DNA of 64,000 nucleotides from Hahella sp018986435 (lineage in GTDB: Bacteria > Pseudomonadota > Gammaproteobacteria > Pseudomonadales > Oleiphilaceae). Position numbers and translations under genes: made by a program. The stretch spans positions 2,170,001 to 2,234,000 of the forward strand of contig NZ_CP192738.1 of the NCBI RefSeq assembly GCF_050749805.1, given 5' to 3'. How positions within the stretch are numbered: the stretch's first letter is position 1; every line of letters begins with the position of its first letter. A model generated the notes under the pieces. The model saw only the letters and a list, made by a program, of their open reading frames with translations. It ran no database searches and was not told the DNA's origin. This document shows, in pieces, positions 1-7,950 of the stretch.

Positions 1-646
1 TGACAGGCAGCCATTTGCCGCGTAAGTGGTCGGTTGCGGCGAGTGAGGAGGGTGCGACGCTGTCTGGGTCAATCAGTGGATAAAACAGATAGCCTTTCAT
101 AACGATTTGACGGCTGACATCGTTAATGCCTAGGCTCGCCAGCGCTTGTCGGGCTTCGGGCGTTTCTGAGAGTAAAATCTGGCTGTTGAGCAGCTTGTTT
201 AACTTAAGATCCAGCCGGTCCAGGTAGTTGGGGCCAAACCAGTGGGCGTCCCCGCCTTTCGCTGATGGCGTGGATAAGCCGAGATAGTATTTGATGGCGA
301 CTTCCTGATGGACATAATTGCCTTCGGGGTCCTGCAGGATAAAGTCAAACTCGCCGTAAGTCTTTTTACGGTCTTTCACTTGCAAGCCATGGGCAATCAC
401 GCGCCAGGCGCTAAGCCGGTCGACGCCGAAGCGCCAAAGTGATTCAAAGTAAGGGCCCAGAAAACGGCTTTTTAAGTCTTTCTCCATATTTAGCAGGTCC
501 ATGGCCAGCGTCCGGTCTGTGTCGCTCAGCGCTATGGGCGCCTGACGATCGAACTGTGTTGGCGCCATGTCGGCACTGGCGGCCAGCTCCGGGCTGTTAC
601 AGGTCCACTGTAAATCTCTGATCAGTTGTTGTGGCGTTCGCTTCAC
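1..646 (-). CDS. DUF1853 family protein (partial, C-terminus outside window)
   Basis: Reading leftwards from a GTG at 644-646 gives an open frame to the window edge, about 215 residues, beginning MKRTPQQLIRDLQWTCNSPE. The start is favoured by an ACGGAAG-like ribosome site about 8 bases upstream. The body contains a run around YGEFDFILQDPEGNYVHQEV, an acidic pattern typical of DUF1853 proteins, which recall PD-(D/E)XK nuclease-like folds; that comparison is family knowledge, not shown here. Function is unknown. The gene is divergent from nadK, with about 170 bases between them. No membrane segment or signal peptide is seen. Confidence 0.75.
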   Translation of the reverse strand, partial: MKRTPQQLIRDLQWTCNSPELAASADMAPTQFDRQAPIALSDTDRTLAMDLLNMEKDLKSRFLGPYFESLWRFGVDRLSAWRVIAHGLQVKDRKKTYGEFDFILQDPEGNYVHQEVAIKYYLGLSTPSAKGGDAHWFGPNYLDRLDLKLNKLLNSQILLSETPEARQALASLGINDVSRQIVMKGYLFYPLIDPDSVAPSSLAATDHLRGKWLPV

Positions 647-816
647 AAATTAAACTTCCGTTAGTGCCCCGACCGGCGCTTTGGTCGTTGAGCGCAGTCA
701 CTGACTGGGCTGCAGCGGGGCGCGAGGGTGAGGAAAAAGACAAAAACCGCCCGTTGGGCGCATACAAGCCGGGGCAGTTTGGGTAACATAACAAAAACGC
801 TTGATTAAGGGCATGT

Positions 817-1707
817 ATGGAACAGTTTCGTAATATCGGTTTGCTGGGCCGGATGGGCAGCGTGCAGGTGGTGGAGACGCTGAAGCGGCTCAAAAACTAT
901 CTGGTCGGCGAAGGTTACGCGGTGATCCTGGAAGAAGCTACCGCAGCGGTGTTGCCAGGGCATAACGTGCAGGTGTCCAGCAAGAAAATGCTGGGAGAAA
1001 TCTGCGACCTGGTGATTGTGGTCGGCGGCGATGGCAGTTTGCTGGGCGCAGCGCGTGCGCTGGCCGGGTGCAATGTGCCGGTGCTTGGCGTCAATCGCGG
1101 CAGATTAGGCTTCCTCACTGATATTACTCCGACGGAAATGGAGCCTCAGCTGGCGGAAGTGTTGTCCGGCAAATATGTCGAAGAGTCCCGCTTCCTGTTG
1201 GACGCCTACGTCAAGCGCAATGGCGAGCCCGTGGGCTATGGATGCGGCCTGAATGACATTGTCCTGCACCCTGGCAAATCCACCCGTATGATTGGGTTTG
1301 ACCTTTATATTGAAGGACAGTTCGTCAACAGCCAGCGTTCCGACGGATTGATCGTTTCCACGCCCACCGGCTCCACCGCCTATGCGTTGTCCGCAGGCGG
1401 CCCGATTATGCATCCGCGTCTGGACGCTATCGTGCTGGTGCCCATGTTTCCCCATACCCTGAGCAGCCGCCCGATTGTGGTGGACGGCAATAGCGAAATT
1501 AAGATCATTATCGGCGATTACAACGAAACCTATCCTCATGTCAGTTGCGATGGGCAGACGCACGTCACCTGCGCGCCGGGCGATACGGTCACGATCTGCA
1601 AGAAGCCGCAGAAGCTGCGTTTGATTCATCCCATGAATCATAATTTCTATCAGATCTGCCGGGATAAACTGGGCTGGTCAAGCAGTAGAGATCAGGGAGG
1701 GCAGTAG
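817..1707 (+). CDS. nadK: NAD kinase
   Basis: The product is a 296-residue ATP-NAD kinase that phosphorylates NAD to NADP in the cytoplasm. The GGDG nucleotide-binding motif is at residues 70-73 (VVGGDGSLLGAAR), followed by NRGRLGFL at 93-100, the GLND motif near 144-147 and the conserved TGSTAYALSAGGP stretch at 184-196. Length matches the usual 290-300 residues. An AAGGGC ribosome site lies just ahead of the ATG. A metallophosphatase gene follows after only 4 bases, so the two are probably co-transcribed. Identification is secure. Confidence 0.97.
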   Translation: MEQFRNIGLLGRMGSVQVVETLKRLKNYLVGEGYAVILEEATAAVLPGHNVQVSSKKMLGEICDLVIVVGGDGSLLGAARALAGCNVPVLGVNRGRLGFLTDITPTEMEPQLAEVLSGKYVEESRFLLDAYVKRNGEPVGYGCGLNDIVLHPGKSTRMIGFDLYIEGQFVNSQRSDGLIVSTPTGSTAYALSAGGPIMHPRLDAIVLVPMFPHTLSSRPIVVDGNSEIKIIIGDYNETYPHVSCDGQTHVTCAPGDTVTICKKPQKLRLIHPMNHNFYQICRDKLGWSSSRDQGGQ

Positions 1708-1711
1708 TCTA

Positions 1712-2701
1712 ATGTCCGAGAGCCAGAAGTACCGAGGCTTTGACTTCATCGGCGATGTCCACGGATGCGCCAGAACCCTGGAAGCATTGCTGGAGAAGCT
1801 CGACTACCGGAAAATCAACGGCGTATACAGCCATAAGCATCGTCAGGCCATTTACGTTGGCGATATCGTCGACCGCGGTCCTCGTATTCGCGAAGCGCTG
1901 CATGTCGTGCGGGATATGGTGGAGCACGGGAGTGCGCGTATTGTCATGGGCAATCATGAGTATAACGCCCTGGGCTATTGCACCCGGGCGCGTCCAGGCA
2001 GCGCCCATACCTATTTGCGCGAACATACGCCCCGTCATGAGCGATTGATTCGGGAAACGCTGGATCAGTTCGCTAATTACGGGCATGAATGGAATGAATT
2101 TCTTGAATGGTTCATGACGCTGCCGCTGGTGATTGACGATCAGAGTTTCCGGGTTGTGCACGCATGCTGGGATCATGATCTGATTTCACAGTTTCTGGAG
2201 CATCACCCCGATGGTCTTATCACGGAAGACTTTCTACATGCCTCCACCGTGCGTGACAGTTTTGCAGGCCATGTGATGGACCGGCTGTTACGCGGCACGG
2301 ATATGAAACTCCCTGATGGCATGTCTATTCGCAGCAGCGATGGCTTTGTGCGCACCGCATTTCGCACTAAGTTCTGGAAGGCGGAGCCTGAAACCTACGG
2401 CGACGTTGTGTTTCAGCCGGACGCTCTGCCTGACGAAGTGGCGGAAAGACGCTTGTCGGAGCGAGAGCGACGCATGCTGTTGTTCTATGGTCTGGATGAA
2501 CCGCCTTTGTTCGTCGGGCATTACTGGCTGCAAGGCGCGCCGCGTCCCATTCGCCCCAATATCGCCTGCCTGGATTACAGCGCAGTGAAGTACGGCAAAC
2601 TGGTGGCCTACCGGCTCGAAGCGGGAGCCCGCAAACTGACGGCGGACAACTTTGTCTGGGTCGATGTCATGCGTGAAGCGGGGGGCGCCGCCGGGCGCTG
2701 A
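1712..2701 (+). CDS. Metallophosphatase (calcineurin-like, PrpE/ApaH type)
   Basis: This 329-residue protein has the signature of metal-dependent phosphoesterases: GDVHG at residues 14-18, GDIVDRG at 50-56 and GNHEYNALG at 80-88, with further histidines (VVHACWDHD, FVGHYW) downstream. These place it in the serine/threonine phosphatase / diadenosine tetraphosphatase superfamily, binding two metal ions. The substrate cannot be read from the sequence: protein phosphate, Ap4A and other small phosphoesters are all possible. It starts 4 bases after nadK and is followed 4 bases later by a rhomboid gene, so the three genes look like one operon. Confidence 0.88.
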   Translation: MSESQKYRGFDFIGDVHGCARTLEALLEKLDYRKINGVYSHKHRQAIYVGDIVDRGPRIREALHVVRDMVEHGSARIVMGNHEYNALGYCTRARPGSAHTYLREHTPRHERLIRETLDQFANYGHEWNEFLEWFMTLPLVIDDQSFRVVHACWDHDLISQFLEHHPDGLITEDFLHASTVRDSFAGHVMDRLLRGTDMKLPDGMSIRSSDGFVRTAFRTKFWKAEPETYGDVVFQPDALPDEVAERRLSERERRMLLFYGLDEPPLFVGHYWLQGAPRPIRPNIACLDYSAVKYGKLVAYRLEAGARKLTADNFVWVDVMREAGGAAGR

Positions 2702-2705
2702 ACAC

Positions 2706-3602
2706 ATGGAAAAAGTTTGCGATATCCCTATCGAAGAAGACATTGAGTCGCTGTATCGCTATCTCCGCAGCAGAGGCGTTGCGATATGGGTCACCGAGAA
2801 TGAAGGACGGCAGGAAATATGGGTGAAAGATCCCGCCGCCAAACCTGTCGTGCTGGACTGTTATCAGCGCTTCAAAGAAGATCCTGGCGTTCGCGAGCGA
2901 CTGGATGAGGCTGTAAGCGAGCAACCGCAGTCCAACGGCAACAGTCTGACAATGCAGTTCAAGCCTTTCCCCTGTATCGCATGGTTACTGCTGACGTTGC
3001 TGGCGGCGGCTTTGTACACCGGCTTCGGCGACTTTCAGAGCAGTCGTTATTTCTTCATTATCGATCGTTTTCAGTTGCCTTACGGGGACTTGCCCTCCCG
3101 TGTGCAGTCCTTGTTGTTTACGCTACAGCAAGGGGAGTGGTGGCGTCTGCTGTCTCCCGCATGGTTGCACCTGGGGCTGGCGCACTGGCTGTTTAACTCT
3201 CTTGCGTTGTGGATCTTTGGGCGCTCTCTGGAAGTCTTGTTCAGCCGGGGTGGATTCGTTTCGTTCATTCTGGGGGCGGCGATCTTCAGTAATCTCGCCC
3301 AATATCTGGTGGCGGGGCCTGCGTTCGGTGGTTTCTCAGGCGTCGCTTACGCTTTGGTTGGCGCCCATGCGGCGGGTTGGGCGTTAGCGCCGAGTATGCG
3401 AATGTGGGCGCCTTCCGCGATGGTGATTTTCAGTATTGTGTGGATGTTGGCGGGGATGTTGGGCGTCTCTGATCAATTTGGCGTGTCGTTCGCCAATACC
3501 GCGCACTTCGTCGGCTTTTGGTTTGGCTTGACGTCAATGGCGTTGTGGCTAAAAACAAGTGGGAAAAAGATGGGGAAGGCATCAACGGAGCATAACGGTT
3601 AA
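2706..3602 (+). CDS. Rhomboid family intramembrane serine protease (GlpG-like)
   Basis: The 298-residue protein has a cytoplasmic N-terminal region of about 80 residues resembling the GlpG N-domain, then a multi-helix membrane core from about residue 88. The catalytic serine lies in GFSG (Ser211) and the partner histidine in NTAHFVGFWFG (His267). The motif HLGLAHWLFNS near 155-165 corresponds to the HxxxHxxxN loop of GlpG. I chose the ATG at 2706, 4 bases after the previous stop; an upstream in-frame ATG at 2652 would overlap the phosphatase and adds residues unlike the family. The 3' end overlaps one arm of a long inverted repeat discussed under the candidate antisense RNA. Confidence 0.9.
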   Translation: MEKVCDIPIEEDIESLYRYLRSRGVAIWVTENEGRQEIWVKDPAAKPVVLDCYQRFKEDPGVRERLDEAVSEQPQSNGNSLTMQFKPFPCIAWLLLTLLAAALYTGFGDFQSSRYFFIIDRFQLPYGDLPSRVQSLLFTLQQGEWWRLLSPAWLHLGLAHWLFNSLALWIFGRSLEVLFSRGGFVSFILGAAIFSNLAQYLVAGPAFGGFSGVAYALVGAHAAGWALAPSMRMWAPSAMVIFSIVWMLAGMLGVSDQFGVSFANTAHFVGFWFGLTSMALWLKTSGKKMGKASTEHNG

Positions 3603-3699
3603 ACCAAGTTGCAGAGCTGATTTATCCAGCCTCCGTTGATGCGCATCCCCCAAGTAGCTGTGAATACTCTGATGAGAGCTGTGTGGGATCAAACACACA
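3564..3699 (-). ncRNA. Candidate Fur-repressed small RNA
   Basis: On the minus strand a near-consensus promoter (TTGACT at 3733-3728, 16-base spacer, TATCAT at 3711-3706) is covered by a Fur box. Transcription from about 3699 leftwards would reach a long stem formed by 3650-3631 and 3590-3572 (12 perfect pairs plus a GGGGA/TCCCC extension, 40-base loop) followed by TTTTT at 3568-3564, which resembles an intrinsic terminator. The RNA would be about 136 bases and its 3' end antisense to the last 39 bases of the rhomboid gene. No protein start with a ribosome site is seen in it. This is inference from promoter, operator and terminator; no known sRNA sequence is recognised. Confidence 0.4.
3572..3650. 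repeat. Long imperfect inverted repeat
   Basis: GCATCAACGGAG at 3579-3590 is perfectly complemented by CTCCGTTGATGC at 3631-3642, and the pairing continues outwards as GGGGA/TCCCC after a small internal bulge. The loop of 40 bases can itself fold (GCTG/CAGC and GGTT/AACC). A T-run follows only on the minus strand, so the structure is more likely a terminator for leftward transcription than for the rhomboid gene. Confidence 0.7.
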
Positions 3700-3702
3700 A
3701 TG

Positions 3703-3725
3703 CAAATGATAATGATTATCATTTG
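3703..3725. promoter_or_regulatory. Fur box (iron-responsive operator)
   Basis: The 23-base site is a perfect palindrome except for its central base: CAAATGATAAT on the left is mirrored by ATTATCATTTG on the right. It matches the classical Fur consensus (GATAATGATAATCATTATC) very closely. It sits about 30 bases upstream of the yeaC-type gene's possible -35 element, and directly over the spacer and -10 of a leftward promoter. Confidence 0.85.
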
Positions 3726-3733
3726 TAAGTCAA
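3706..3733 (-). promoter_or_regulatory. Sigma-70-type promoter overlapped by the Fur box
   Basis: Read leftwards, TTGACT (3733-3728) and TATCAT (3711-3706) are separated by 16 bases. The Fur palindrome covers the spacer and -10, the arrangement expected for iron-dependent repression by occlusion. It would drive transcription away from the YeaC-type gene, into the gap and the 3' end of the rhomboid gene. Confidence 0.55.
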
Positions 3734-3811
3734 CACTTTTTCACCAGAATTTTATTGAAATGTCGGATCGCCCTTATGTTATAGTCCGCAACATTGTGCT
3801 GGAGACCCCTT

Positions 3812-4096
3812 ATGTCCTTTGAAAATGCAGTAAAAAACCTGACTCCGGAGATCTATGAGGCCATGAAGACAGCCTTGGAGTTGGGGAAGTGGCCGGACGG
3901 CAAAAAATTATCAATGGAACAGAAAGAGCTCTGCATGGAGGCGCTTATCACCTACGAAATTTCCCACAATGTGCCTGAAGAGCAGCGGGTGGGGTATATA
4001 GAAAGAGATCGGCCGACGCCTTGTGCTTTGAAGGCGGCCGCGGCTGAATCTTCTTCCGGCGTATGGACGCCCGACAGCGGCGTTTCCAAGCATTGA
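3812..4096 (+). CDS. YeaC-like DUF1315 family protein
   Basis: A small 94-residue cytoplasmic protein starting MSFENAVKNLTPEIYEAMKT. The core (ALELGKWPDGKKLS, QKELCMEALITYE, PEEQRVGYIERDR) is the DUF1315/YeaC signature; function is unknown. The ATG at 3812 is preceded by GGAGA about 7 bases away, so an in-frame start at 3794 is not preferred. The C-terminal 25 residues after the core are low in conservation features. A strong Fur box lies about 90 bases upstream. A weak promoter (TTGAAA at 3755, TATAGT at 3780, 19-base spacing) may serve it; whether Fur controls this gene is open. Confidence 0.8.
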   Translation: MSFENAVKNLTPEIYEAMKTALELGKWPDGKKLSMEQKELCMEALITYEISHNVPEEQRVGYIERDRPTPCALKAAAAESSSGVWTPDSGVSKH

Positions 4097-4182
4097 TCGA
4101 AGCTTCGCTTTCGTTGCGACGGGAGCGCGCGTTTCGACAATAACAATAATTGAGAGATGAATTTAGAACCAAGGGGACTCAC

Positions 4183-5010
4183 TTGAGGGAAGTAGCTCAA
4201 GGCTGTCTGGAGAAAATGTTCAGCCAGCTCGATAACCCCGTCAACTACAGCCTGGTGGTTGGCGATGAACGGGTGGAGTTGAATCCTCTGCTCGGCAAAT
4301 CACTTCAGATTAAATTCAGCGGTAAGATTGTCTGCAATCATTGCGGCCGCTCGACTAAAAAGAGCTTCAGTCAGGGGTTCTGCTTCCCCTGCTTCAAAAA
4401 ACTGGCGCGTTGCGACAGCTGCATTATGAGCCCGGAAAAATGCCACTTTTTCGCCGGCACCTGCCGGGAGCCTGAGTGGGGGGAAACCCACTGCATGGTT
4501 CCGCATGTGGTGTATCTGGCCAACTCATCGGGAGTTAAAGTCGGCATTACCCGTAAAACCCAGACGCCTACCCGCTGGATTGATCAGGGCGCAACTCAGG
4601 CTCTGCCCATCATGGAAGTCACTACGCGCCGGATGTCCGGGTTAGTGGAAGCGATCTTCCGGCAATCGGTGACGGATAGAACCAATTGGCGCGCAATGCT
4701 CAAGGGCGATCCTGAGCCGCTGGACCTGGTCGCGGAAAGAGACCGTTTGCTGGCCGAGCTGGAAGGGTCGCTGGAAGGTCTACGCTGCGCCGAGGGCGCG
4801 GATAACATGGAAATTTTGACGTCTGCGGAGGTGGTCGACATCGCCTTTCCAGTGATGCAGTATCCGCAGAAGGTGGTTAGCCTGAATCCGGAAAAAGAGC
4901 CGGAAATTAGTGGTACATTACTCGGTATCAAAGGGCAGTATCTGATCCTGGATACCGGCTGCATCAACATTCGCAAATTTACGTCATACGAAGTTTCAGT
5001 CGCCGCTTGA
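4183..5010 (+). CDS. DUF2797 family zinc-binding protein
   Basis: The product (275 residues from TTG at 4183) carries a four-cysteine cluster, CNHCGR...CFPCFKK...CDSC, then CHFFAGTCREPEWG and the segment HVVYLANSSGVKVGITRK, diagnostic of DUF2797. The C-terminal motif GTLLGIKGQYLILDTG is also typical. The later region recalls a GIY-YIG-like fold (VYLANSSGVKVGIT), but activity is not established. I prefer the TTG at 4183 because AAGGGGA lies 5-6 bases upstream and the N-terminus then matches family length; an in-frame ATG at 4150 is the alternative. pepN follows 44 bases after the stop. Confidence 0.85.
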   Translation: MREVAQGCLEKMFSQLDNPVNYSLVVGDERVELNPLLGKSLQIKFSGKIVCNHCGRSTKKSFSQGFCFPCFKKLARCDSCIMSPEKCHFFAGTCREPEWGETHCMVPHVVYLANSSGVKVGITRKTQTPTRWIDQGATQALPIMEVTTRRMSGLVEAIFRQSVTDRTNWRAMLKGDPEPLDLVAERDRLLAELEGSLEGLRCAEGADNMEILTSAEVVDIAFPVMQYPQKVVSLNPEKEPEISGTLLGIKGQYLILDTGCINIRKFTSYEVSVAA

Positions 5011-5054
5011 GCGTATATGGAAGCTCGCCTACGGAAAACTTGAGCATAATTACT

Positions 5055-7715
5055 ATGAAAGAAAGTCAACCTCGCACTATTTATCTGAAAGATTATCGTA
5101 AACCGGACTTTTTGATCGACGCCACGGACCTGAACTTCCAGCTTTATGAAGATGGGGCCCGAGTCACTTCTCAGCTCCACATCAGGCGCAATCCTGACGC
5201 TGATGCGTTTCGTGACGTTCTGGAGCTTGATGGCGTTGAGCTGCAATTGGAGCGTTTGCTGCTGGACGGGCGCACGCTGAACCCGGATGAGTATCAGCTG
5301 GACGACGAGACGCTGAGACTGGAGCGTTTGCCCAAGCAGTTCGTGCTGACCGTGGTCACCTGGATCAAGCCGCAGGAGAATACCTGTCTGGAAGGGCTGT
5401 ATCGCTCCAGTTCGATGTTCTGTACTCAGTGCGAGGCGGAAGGTTTCCGTCGCATTACCTATTATCTGGATCGCCCGGACGTCATGTCCTCCTTCACCAC
5501 TACGATTGAAGCGGAGAAGGGGCGCTATCCTGTACTGCTGTCCAACGGCAATCCTGTTGCTTCTGGTGAGAGCGGCGATCGTCATTGGGTTAAGTGGGAA
5601 GATCCTTTCAAGAAGCCCTGTTATCTGTTTGCTCTGGTCGCCGGCGATCTGCGCTGGGTGGAGGACAGCTTCACGACCATGAGTGGGCGCGAAGTGCAAC
5701 TGCGTATCTATGTCGAACCGCAGGACCTGAATAAGTGCAGCCACGCCATGGACTCTCTCAAGCGCTCCATGACCTGGGACGAAGAAGTATATGGCCGTGA
5801 ATATGACCTGGATATCTTCAATATCGTCGCCGTCAGCGATTTCAACATGGGCGCGATGGAAAACAAAGGGCTGAATATCTTCAACTCTTCCTGTGTGCTG
5901 GCGAACCCGGAAACGTCTACAGACAGCGCGTTTCAGCGTATAGAGGCGATTGTCGCTCATGAATACTTCCACAACTGGTCCGGCAACCGGGTGACCTGTC
6001 GCGACTGGTTTCAGTTGAGCCTGAAAGAAGGTTTTACTGTTTTCCGCGACGCGGAATTTTCTGCGGACATGCATTCGCGCGCTGTGAAGCGCATCGAAGA
6101 CGTCGCCTTGCTGCGTACTATGCAGTTCGCCGAGGATGCGGGTCCTATGTCGCATCCGGTGCGCCCGGATTCCTATATGGAAATCTCTAACTTCTACACC
6201 CTGACCGTATATGAGAAGGGCAGTGAAGTGGTGCGCATGCTGCACACGCTGTTGGGAGCGGAGAAGTTCCGCGAAGGTTCTGATCTTTATTTCTCCCGCT
6301 TTGATGGGCAGGCAGTGACTACCGATGATTTTGTCGCCTGTATGGAAGAAGTCAGCGGGCAAGACTTTGCTCAGTTCAAGCGGTGGTACAGTCAGTCCGG
6401 AACGCCTGTGGTGTCAGTGACGGATCATTATGATGCGGAGACGAAAGAGTACCGTCTCGACGTCAAACAAAGCTGTCCTCCTACGCCAGGGCAACAGGAA
6501 AAGCAGCCGTTCCAGATTCCGTTGGCGGTTGGTCTGCTGGACAGTTCGGGCAAAGACATGTCCTTGACACTGAAAGCAGGTCAGGGCGAAGCCTCCGGCG
6601 CGGATGGCGATCTCACCCGAGTCCTGCAGGTTAGAGAGTCCGAACAAAGCTTTGTTTTCACCGGCGTAACGGAAAAACCGACGCCTTCGCTGTTGCGTGG
6701 TTTCTCTGCGCCAGTGCGACTGAATTATCCCTATGACAGAAATCAGCTTACTTTCCTCATGTCTTTTGACAGCGATGGCTTCAACCGTTGGGATGCGGGA
6801 CAGAAACTGGCTGTTTCCGTCTTCAATGAGTTGATAAATGCTGAGTTGCAAGGCGAACAAGCGGAAATCGACGAACGCTACATCGACGCCATGCGCCAGG
6901 TATTGCTGGATGACAAAGGCGACCACGCCATGCTGGCGAAAATGGTGCAGACGCCCGGTGTTTCGCTGCTGGCGGAACAAGCCGAAGTGGTCCATGTCGA
7001 CGCCATCCTCAACGCCCGTCAGCGGGTGCATGAGCGAATCGGCGCGTCTTTGTCGGAGTTGTTGTTGAGCAAATATCGTCAGCTTCACGCTCAGTCGGGC
7101 AATGCATTAGACAGCGTTTCCATGGGCCTGCGAGCTTATAAGAACGCCTGCTTGATGCTGCTCGCTCAGGGCGGCGCGCAAGAATTCGTCTCCTTGGCGA
7201 AGCTGCAGATGCAGCAGGCGCAGACTATGACAGACGAGTTCGGCGCTCTGGCCGCTCTGGTTAACGGGCCGGATATTGAGGCGGGGCAATCGGCGTTGGC
7301 TGACTTCCTGTGTAAGTGGAAGAAAGATCAGTTGGTCATGGAGCAGTGGTTCAGCGTGCAGGCGGCCAGCGAGCATCATGGCGCACTGGAAAGCATTCAG
7401 GCTTTGACGGCCCATGAGCTGTTCTCTGAGCGCAATCCAAACAAAGTCCGCTCGGTGATTGGAACCTTTGGCGGGCAGAACTGGCGTCACTTCCATGCTG
7501 CAGACGGCTCCGGCTATCGCTTCCTGCGCGAGTGGATCATAAAAATGGATGGTCTGAATCCGCAGATTGCTTCCCGTCTGCTGACGCCTCTGACTCGTTG
7601 GCGTAAATTGGAGCCGCAGCGCTCTGCGCTTATGCAGAAAGAGCTGCAGGAAATCATGGCGCATCCCGGCCTGTCCAGAGATGCGTACGAAGTGGTGTCA
7701 AAGAGCCTGAAATAG
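5055..7715 (+). CDS. pepN: Aminopeptidase N (M1 family)
   Basis: An 886-residue zinc aminopeptidase that removes N-terminal residues from peptides in the cytoplasm. The exopeptidase motif GAMEN is at about 266-270. The zinc site HEYFH is at 302-306, with the third ligand Glu in LKEGF near 325. Length agrees with E. coli PepN (870). The ATG at 5055 gives an N-terminus (MKESQPRTIYLKDYRKPDFL) matching the family; an earlier in-frame ATG at 5007 would overlap the preceding gene. The gene appears intact. Confidence 0.96.
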   Translation: MKESQPRTIYLKDYRKPDFLIDATDLNFQLYEDGARVTSQLHIRRNPDADAFRDVLELDGVELQLERLLLDGRTLNPDEYQLDDETLRLERLPKQFVLTVVTWIKPQENTCLEGLYRSSSMFCTQCEAEGFRRITYYLDRPDVMSSFTTTIEAEKGRYPVLLSNGNPVASGESGDRHWVKWEDPFKKPCYLFALVAGDLRWVEDSFTTMSGREVQLRIYVEPQDLNKCSHAMDSLKRSMTWDEEVYGREYDLDIFNIVAVSDFNMGAMENKGLNIFNSSCVLANPETSTDSAFQRIEAIVAHEYFHNWSGNRVTCRDWFQLSLKEGFTVFRDAEFSADMHSRAVKRIEDVALLRTMQFAEDAGPMSHPVRPDSYMEISNFYTLTVYEKGSEVVRMLHTLLGAEKFREGSDLYFSRFDGQAVTTDDFVACMEEVSGQDFAQFKRWYSQSGTPVVSVTDHYDAETKEYRLDVKQSCPPTPGQQEKQPFQIPLAVGLLDSSGKDMSLTLKAGQGEASGADGDLTRVLQVRESEQSFVFTGVTEKPTPSLLRGFSAPVRLNYPYDRNQLTFLMSFDSDGFNRWDAGQKLAVSVFNELINAELQGEQAEIDERYIDAMRQVLLDDKGDHAMLAKMVQTPGVSLLAEQAEVVHVDAILNARQRVHERIGASLSELLLSKYRQLHAQSGNALDSVSMGLRAYKNACLMLLAQGGAQEFVSLAKLQMQQAQTMTDEFGALAALVNGPDIEAGQSALADFLCKWKKDQLVMEQWFSVQAASEHHGALESIQALTAHELFSERNPNKVRSVIGTFGGQNWRHFHAADGSGYRFLREWIIKMDGLNPQIASRLLTPLTRWRKLEPQRSALMQKELQEIMAHPGLSRDAYEVVSKSLK

Positions 7716-7950
7716 GCGTAACTTGTAGAGAAAATGTCGATAAAAGTCCGTTAAGTCCCGGAGGAATAGACAAAATTACTTGCTGAACTAAGCTTTTACA
7801 TACAATAAAGCCCTGTTGAAGCAGAGCAAAAATAAGAATAAAGCAGGAGATGACCTCTAAGTCCGGCGCTCAATCACTCAGCTGAGCGCCGCGTCCGCCG
7901 AAAGAGTCGTTCAATAATCCAGCTGTCTTCGATTAGGAATAAGAGTATCT
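7716..7950. other. Intergenic region with inverted repeat
   Basis: No gene is visible here. CGGCGCTCA at 7864-7872 and TGAGCGCCG at 7883-7891 form a perfect 9-base stem with a 10-base loop. No T-run follows on either strand, so it may be an operator or an RNA structure rather than a terminator. The DUF1329 gene start is 60 bases downstream. Confidence 0.5.

Noticed and set aside
4596..6362. A 588-codon open frame on the minus strand across the DUF2797 and pepN genes.
   Set aside because: It lies antisense to two clearly conserved genes, contains no recognisable motif and has a composition biased by the third-position pattern of the plus-strand genes.
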